NCBI GenBank assembly: GCA_013396915.1
Contig: VWZL01005057.1
Coordinates: 682,001 to 746,000 of the forward strand
Direction of reading: 5' to 3'
DNA: 64,000 bases
Source of the DNA: Stercorarius parasiticus
Lineage: Eukaryota > Chordata > Aves > Charadriiformes > Stercorariidae
Shown: piece after piece, positions 62,911-64,000 of the stretch
Position numbering within the stretch: the first letter of the stretch is position 1
How the letters are laid out: each line of letters opens with the position of its first letter
Made by a program: the position numbers and the translations under genes
The notes under the pieces: model-generated
What the model was told of the DNA's origin: nothing
Database searches by the model: none
The model's input: only the letters and a program-made list of their open reading frames with translations

Positions 62911-64000
62911 GTCTTCCTTGTTCTTTGCTTCTGGTAGGTAGTACCTTCTTCATAAAAATAAGTAGTGTTTTCTGAAGAAAATAACTTGCCTTAAAGATAA
63001 ATCCTATTGAAATTTGGAAACTTTGGGGAAAAGAGCTTTTCTGGAGAAAAAGAGCATTGCTTCAAAACAAATATTTAAATTTCCCCCTTTCCTCAGCCAG
63101 AGAACAAGTCTGAAATTAATAATTTCTCTCCTCTCCCTCCTTCAAATCACGCTGTGTTACAGTCGGAATACACTTGAAAAGGTGAAGCATTTGCCAGAAC
63201 AAAGAAAAGTAAAACAGCAAGCATTTCTCTTCATTAAAAAAAAAAAAAGATTAAAACCAAAAAAATTTCTTGTTCTGCTGCTACTTACCTAGAAAGCTTA
63301 ATTTTAATGATATTGACATAAGCCTTCTAGATTTGAAATGAAAATTAGTGACCCCATTAGAAATAAAACTGATATGTTCATTAAGTTGCATGTGTCAAAT
63401 AAAAATTAAGCTTTCTCTCTGGACTGTTGTTAGTTTTCCATAACTGTAAACAGAGAATGGCATAAGGCCCTCTGTCTTTCGTTGATTTTTGGAAAACCTA
63501 CCCTGGTGACTATAATCATTAATTAGACTCCAATAAAAGGAGTTTTAAAAAAGAAGTTGCACTTTGTTGACTTTAATTAAGCTTACATAAGCTTGTACAC
63601 ATGGGGGCTTTCAAGAGAAAAGTGAATGTGCTAACCTGGCAATTTTTCCTCAAATTCACATAGTGCTAATCAAAATGACATTGATTTGCTTAGATTAGCA
63701 GCAGACACCTGAAACTTCGTTACTGGAGCTACTTGGGAGTGTGGAGTTTTCTTGATGTAAAACTAGCAATTGGCTTTTCATAGCCAAGGATCTGCATCAC
63801 AAGAAGTATAAACCCCTTTCCAAATCAGCCAATGCTTCAACTACTACTCTGGCCAGCAGTGATAATGCTTATTTTCCAGAGCCTGATGCAGGATAAAGTA
63901 ATGTCTGCTGGACTGTTGGACATTAGAAGTCAGTCCTGTGTTTTTAATCTGTGCTGCGCTATTTTATTTCAGCTTCTTCCTCTATATTCTAAGCACTGTT
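62911..64000. other. Noncoding AT-rich DNA
   Basis: No gene is recognised. An A-run lies at about 63236-63248, and a 92-codon plus-strand frame at 63014-63292 ends in poly-lysine from that run and is not credible. Sequence from about 63500 to 63700 has TTAATTAAGC-type AT cores without a defined element. Confidence 0.65.

Noticed and set aside
1..64000. CRISPR arrays, tRNA genes, operons or prokaryotic promoters
   Set aside because: No regularly spaced repeats, no cloverleaf with a GGTTCGA-type T-arm, and no gene clusters were seen; the sequence is clearly vertebrate nuclear DNA.

Overview
The window looks like an AT-rich, gene-poor stretch of a bird nuclear genome. Two things point to birds. 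First, there is a decayed CR1 retrotransposon (about 61690-62910) with the typical avian CR1 reverse-transcriptase region and 3' end. Second, there is a solitary endogenous-retrovirus LTR (29368-29858) whose minus-strand start (TGTCCTGGTTTCAGCTG) I recall from LTRs of non-galliform birds. Interspersed repeats are sparse, as in birds. A run of 35 N (20242-20276) shows this is draft assembly. Nothing suggests a bacterium, a plasmid or a phage: I see no operons, no long ORFs and no ribosome-binding sites.

I found no protein-coding gene that I can name. The longest open frames are about 120-140 codons, lack recognisable domains, and are what chance gives in 64 kb. A few short stretches do look exon-like. 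Those at 31264-31406 (-), 33286-33461 (-) and 35956-36096 (+) have an open frame next to a plausible splice acceptor. A CpG-bearing GC patch at 17000-17250 (+) holds an ATG in a strong Kozak context. All are low-confidence candidates. The window is therefore best read as intergenic desert or the inside of a very large intron.

Layout: 1-4240 featureless noncoding DNA with one possible minus-strand exon; 4241-4300 a minus-strand CR1 tail fragment; 4301-20241 noncoding with several GC-richer islands and a TGCC microsatellite; 20242-20276 assembly gap; 20277-29367 noncoding, including the most striking structure of the window, a 62-bp-arm ungapped inverted repeat at 23078-23279; 29368-29858 the solo LTR with a perfect 5-bp target duplication; 29859-33743 noncoding with an A/C-rich tract and two candidate exons; about 33744-34250 a second LTR-like unit in plus orientation; 34251-61689 a long noncoding stretch with regulatory-looking motif clusters (RFX X-box, octamer, MEIS/homeodomain) and a 22-bp perfect AT palindrome; 61690-62910 the dead CR1; 62911-64000 noncoding.

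No genes can be shown to work together here. If the region has a function it is most likely regulatory. The best places to look are the inverted repeat at 23078-23279 and the motif-rich blocks near 27540, 49280 and 51110-51190. Cross-species conservation would decide this and I could not compute it.
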